A stretch of 8,524 bases of DNA from Geobacter sp. Lineage in GTDB: Bacteria > Desulfobacterota > Desulfuromonadia > Geobacterales > DSM-12255. The first letter of the stretch is position 1. Every line of letters starts with the position of its first letter. The translations under genes and the position numbers were made by a program. The DNA lies in assembly GCA_012026855.1 (NCBI GenBank), contig VEOV01000343.1, positions 1 through 8,524 of the forward strand. The letters run 5' to 3'. Below, one piece after another: positions 6,631 to 8,524 of this stretch. The notes under the pieces were generated by a model. It did no database searches. It saw only the letters and a program-made list of their open reading frames with translations, and was not told the DNA's origin.

Positions 6631-7585
6631 AGTCTGAGACGTAGTTCCTGCCCATATCCTTGGCCCTCTTAAGAGCCACCTGCAGGGTATCCATGAGCTC
6701 TGCCACTGACTGCTCCGGCGTGGCCTGGGCGATCCCCACCGAGAGGGTCAACGGAGCAAGCTTCCTGCCGCCCGGGGCCGGGATGTGCGTGTACATCGCC
6801 TTCAGCCGCAGCCGTTCCGCCACCATCCGGCACTGCTGCAGGTCGGTCTCCGGAAGAATCACCACCATCCGGTCGCTATCGTAGCGCACTGCCAGTTCCG
6901 TGACCCGCAGATGCTCCATGAGGGTCCGGGCCACCTTGTTCAGGGCCAGATCCCCGCAAATCCTGCCAAACTGTTCGTTGAAACGCCCGAAGTCGTCGAT
7001 GTCCGCCATGAGCAGTGAGAAAGGCTTGTCAGCGAGAATGCAGCGCCGCAGAGCCCGTTCGATCATGGCATCGAACCAGACGCGGCTGTGCATCCCGGTC
7101 AGCACGTCCACCATGCCATAGTGATAAAAGGACTCCTCCAGCATGGACTTGCGGGAGATAAGCTGATTGGCCTTGCGCAACCGCTCCGAAAGACTTTGCA
7201 GCAGGTTGCGCGCAAAGGCGTTGGACTGCTGTACCAGGGACCAGACCTGCGCTTCCTCCAGCACCAGCAGGCGGCTGTCCTCGTCGGCCACCACATAGGC
7301 CGAGGTGGTATTCTTGTCGATGATGGACAGTTCCCCGATCGGCTCACCGGTCCCGAAGCAGCAGACTGCCTCTGCCAGCAAGTCAAGAAACACGCTGAGT
7401 TTGCCGGTCAGAATCAGGTAGAGATAGTGATTCGGCTGATCGGGAGCCAGCAGCATCTCTCCCCTCTTCAACCGGCGGATCACGAACGACTCCACGATCC
7501 TCTCAATGGTCTCCTCATCAACATCGGCAAAGAGCTTGCTCTTTTTCAGCTCCTGGATATTTGGTCTGGATACGATATCGAACAT
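6629..7585 (-). CDS. Cyclic-nucleotide-binding domain protein with degenerate GGDEF domain
   Basis: A 318-residue signalling protein, cytoplasmic with no membrane helix. Residues about 14-122 form a cNMP/CRP-like sensor domain (LFADVDEETIERI, KRGEMLLAPDQ, GEPIGELSII); a helical linker to about 155 follows. The remainder is a GGDEF-like domain (DVLTGMHSRVWFDAMI, LLMADIDDF, LTLSVGIAQ). The signature GGDEF is replaced by DSDRM (encoded at 6880-6866) and the inhibitory RxxD is RVTE, so diguanylate cyclase activity is unlikely; a binding or regulatory role is more plausible. In the sensor, the phosphate-binding Arg of CRP-type pockets appears as Thr (KNTTSA), so its ligand may not be cAMP. ATG 7585 is chosen because AGGAG (7598-7594) lies eight bases upstream; GTG 7594 overlaps that site and cannot start. 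It lies downstream of cobD on the same strand across a 202-base gap. Confidence 0.87.
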   Translation of the reverse strand: MFDIVSRPNIQELKKSKLFADVDEETIERIVESFVIRRLKRGEMLLAPDQPNHYLYLILTGKLSVFLDLLAEAVCCFGTGEPIGELSIIDKNTTSAYVVADEDSRLLVLEEAQVWSLVQQSNAFARNLLQSLSERLRKANQLISRKSMLEESFYHYGMVDVLTGMHSRVWFDAMIERALRRCILADKPFSLLMADIDDFGRFNEQFGRICGDLALNKVARTLMEHLRVTELAVRYDSDRMVVILPETDLQQCRMVAERLRLKAMYTHIPAPGGRKLAPLTLSVGIAQATPEQSVAELMDTLQVALKRAKDMGRNYVSD

Positions 7586-7787
7586 AGCCACCACTCCTTT
7601 CGCAATACATGAATTCAGTTGATAACAACTCGTCAGGCCGACGCAAGGGCGTCGCTGGTCAGAGTGATGCAGTGGTCTATCTGCCGCAAGTTGCCAGTGC
7701 AGCTTCCGGCACCTATAGCACGTTTGTTGTTGCCATGGGAAGAATTATTAGAGTTTGTTTTTAAAAGCCGGGGAGTTGAGAAGTGGG
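7586..7787. other. Gap between cobD and the GGDEF gene; one short hairpin, no supported gene
   Basis: This 202-base stretch holds the AGGAG ribosome site of the leftward GGDEF gene and a perfect short hairpin CGACGC-AAGG-GCGTCG (7639-7654). A small dyad GTTGATAACAAC (7618-7629) lies just upstream of that gene and could be an operator. No convincing promoter hexamers, T-run terminator or known riboswitch core could be made out on either strand. A 61-codon open frame on the plus strand has no ribosome site or recognisable features. Presumably the leader of the GGDEF gene starts here. Confidence 0.4.
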
Positions 7788-8524
7788 TTAAAGTGCTGTA
7801 TTGAGCGCAGCCAGCAGCCGGTCGTTTTCGGCAACTGTGCGGATGGCGATGCGGAAGTAGCTGTCATCGAGACCGATGAAGTTGCTGCAGTCCCGGATCA
7901 GGATAAGCTGGGGCAACAGCCGCTCCTGGAGTGAGGCGGCGCTGCTGCCGTTCTCCAGACGCAGCAGCAGGTAGTTGGCCGTACCGGGAAACAGCTTCAG
8001 ACCCGGCAGCGCCCCAAGCCGGACGGTCAACCTGGCCCGCTCTGCCGAGACATAGTCCAGGGTCAGGCGGCTGTGACCGGTATCCGCCAGGGCGGCCAAC
8101 CCTGCAGCCTGGGCCAGTGTGCCGACGCTCCAGGGGGGCAACAACCGTTTGACCCTTGCCGTCACCCTTTCCGGCGCTATGGAGTAGCCAAGGCGGATTC
8201 CGGGAAAGCCGAAGAATTTGGTCATGGAGCGGAGTATCAGCCAGTCGCCGGCAGCCGGCAAAAGCTTCATGGCAGAGTGCTCTTCGCAAAAATCCATAAA
8301 CGCCTCGTCCAGCGCCAGGAAGCATCCTGCTTCAGCACAGGCGTCATAGACCCCTTGGATCTCTGCACGGGAATAAAGCCGGCCGGTGGGGTTGCCGGGA
8401 TTGCAGAAGAACAGCAGGTCGAAACCTTGGGACAGCTTTGCCGCCACTGCCACCGGATCAAGGGCAAAGCCGTTTTCAGGATCAAGGCAGTGATAATCTA
8501 CAGTCCAGCCGGCCAGCTCCAGGC
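7788..8524 (-). CDS. cobD: Threonine-phosphate decarboxylase CobD, C-terminal two thirds (5' end outside window)
   Basis: A PLP-dependent fold-type I enzyme that decarboxylates L-threonine-O-3-phosphate to (R)-1-amino-2-propanol phosphate, the linker of the cobalamin nucleotide loop. About 244 residues are visible; the frame stays open to the window edge, so roughly the first 110 are missing. Seen in order are CNPGNPTG, LALDEAF, the PLP-lysine motif SMTKFFGFPGIRLGY (Lys codon at 8219-8217), and a C-terminal stretch LIRDCSNFIGLDDSYFRIA. The RDCSNF..GL element favours CobD over the closely related histidinol-phosphate aminotransferase HisC. Other cobalamin genes may lie to the right of the window; none are inside it. 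The next gene downstream (cNMP/GGDEF) is unrelated and spaced by 202 bases. Confidence 0.88.
   Translation of the reverse strand, partial: LELAGWTVDYHCLDPENGFALDPVAVAAKLSQGFDLLFFCNPGNPTGRLYSRAEIQGVYDACAEAGCFLALDEAFMDFCEEHSAMKLLPAAGDWLILRSMTKFFGFPGIRLGYSIAPERVTARVKRLLPPWSVGTLAQAAGLAALADTGHSRLTLDYVSAERARLTVRLGALPGLKLFPGTANYLLLRLENGSSAASLQERLLPQLILIRDCSNFIGLDDSYFRIAIRTVAENDRLLAALNTAL

Noticed and set aside
7592..7594. GTG at 7594 as start of the GGDEF gene
   Set aside because: Its first base is the last base of the AGGAG ribosome site; ATG 7585 has proper spacing.
7655..7670. Sigma54-like TGG-N9-TGCA with GG and GC spaced by ten bases
   Set aside because: Several consensus positions fail and no rightward gene follows it.
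7595..7787. Possible cobalamin or c-di-GMP (GEMM) riboswitch before the GGDEF gene, suggested by AGGTGCCGG on the minus strand near cobD
   Set aside because: Only the first few bases resemble a B12 riboswitch; the conserved core and the B12 box are missing, the element would face away from cobD, and no GEMM core is seen.
7619..7804. 61-codon plus-strand open frame between cobD and the GGDEF gene
   Set aside because: No ribosome site, no recognisable motif, and it overlaps the end of cobD antisense.

Overview
The window looks like the chromosome of a Geobacter-type bacterium (Desulfuromonadia, formerly delta-Proteobacteria). That placement is an inference from the gene set: a periplasmic cytochrome with nine haem-binding motifs, a C_GCAxxG_C_C redox protein, a cNMP-domain plus GGDEF-like signalling protein, a delta-proteobacterial style UppP, and structured intergenic repeats of a type I associate with these genomes. 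I see no tRNA, rRNA, CRISPR array, transposase or phage gene, and no gene-free stretch longer than about 200 bases.

Left part (1-2248): the 3' end of proB (glutamate 5-kinase, PUA domain) runs into a convergent gene for a small cysteine-rich C_GCAxxG_C_C protein, and their stop codons overlap. That gene and a rightward DUF2062-uppP operon diverge from a 150-base spacer. The spacer holds two good sigma70-type promoters facing opposite ways, and these also fix the two start codons. UppP recycles the lipid carrier for cell-wall synthesis; the DUF2062 membrane protein before it has no known function.

Middle (2249-3974): a folded repeat element, then radC (JAMM/MPN-domain protein), converging on a leftward NAD(P)-binding SDR/NDUFA9-like epimerase-family gene.

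Centre right (3975-6630): the most interesting block. A short divergent promoter region leads to a lipoprotein with beta-propeller-like repeats. Its stop codon overlaps (ATGA) the start of a cytochrome that matches hydroxylamine oxidoreductase (HAO) in motif order and spacing but has nine CXXCH motifs instead of eight. Both proteins end in a SHOCT-like tail, so they look like a matched, translationally coupled exported pair. A second copy of the repeat follows.

Right end (6629-8524): leftward genes for a cNMP-binding/degenerate GGDEF protein and for CobD (threonine-phosphate decarboxylase, cobalamin pathway; cut by the window edge), separated by a 202-base gap with no convincing gene.
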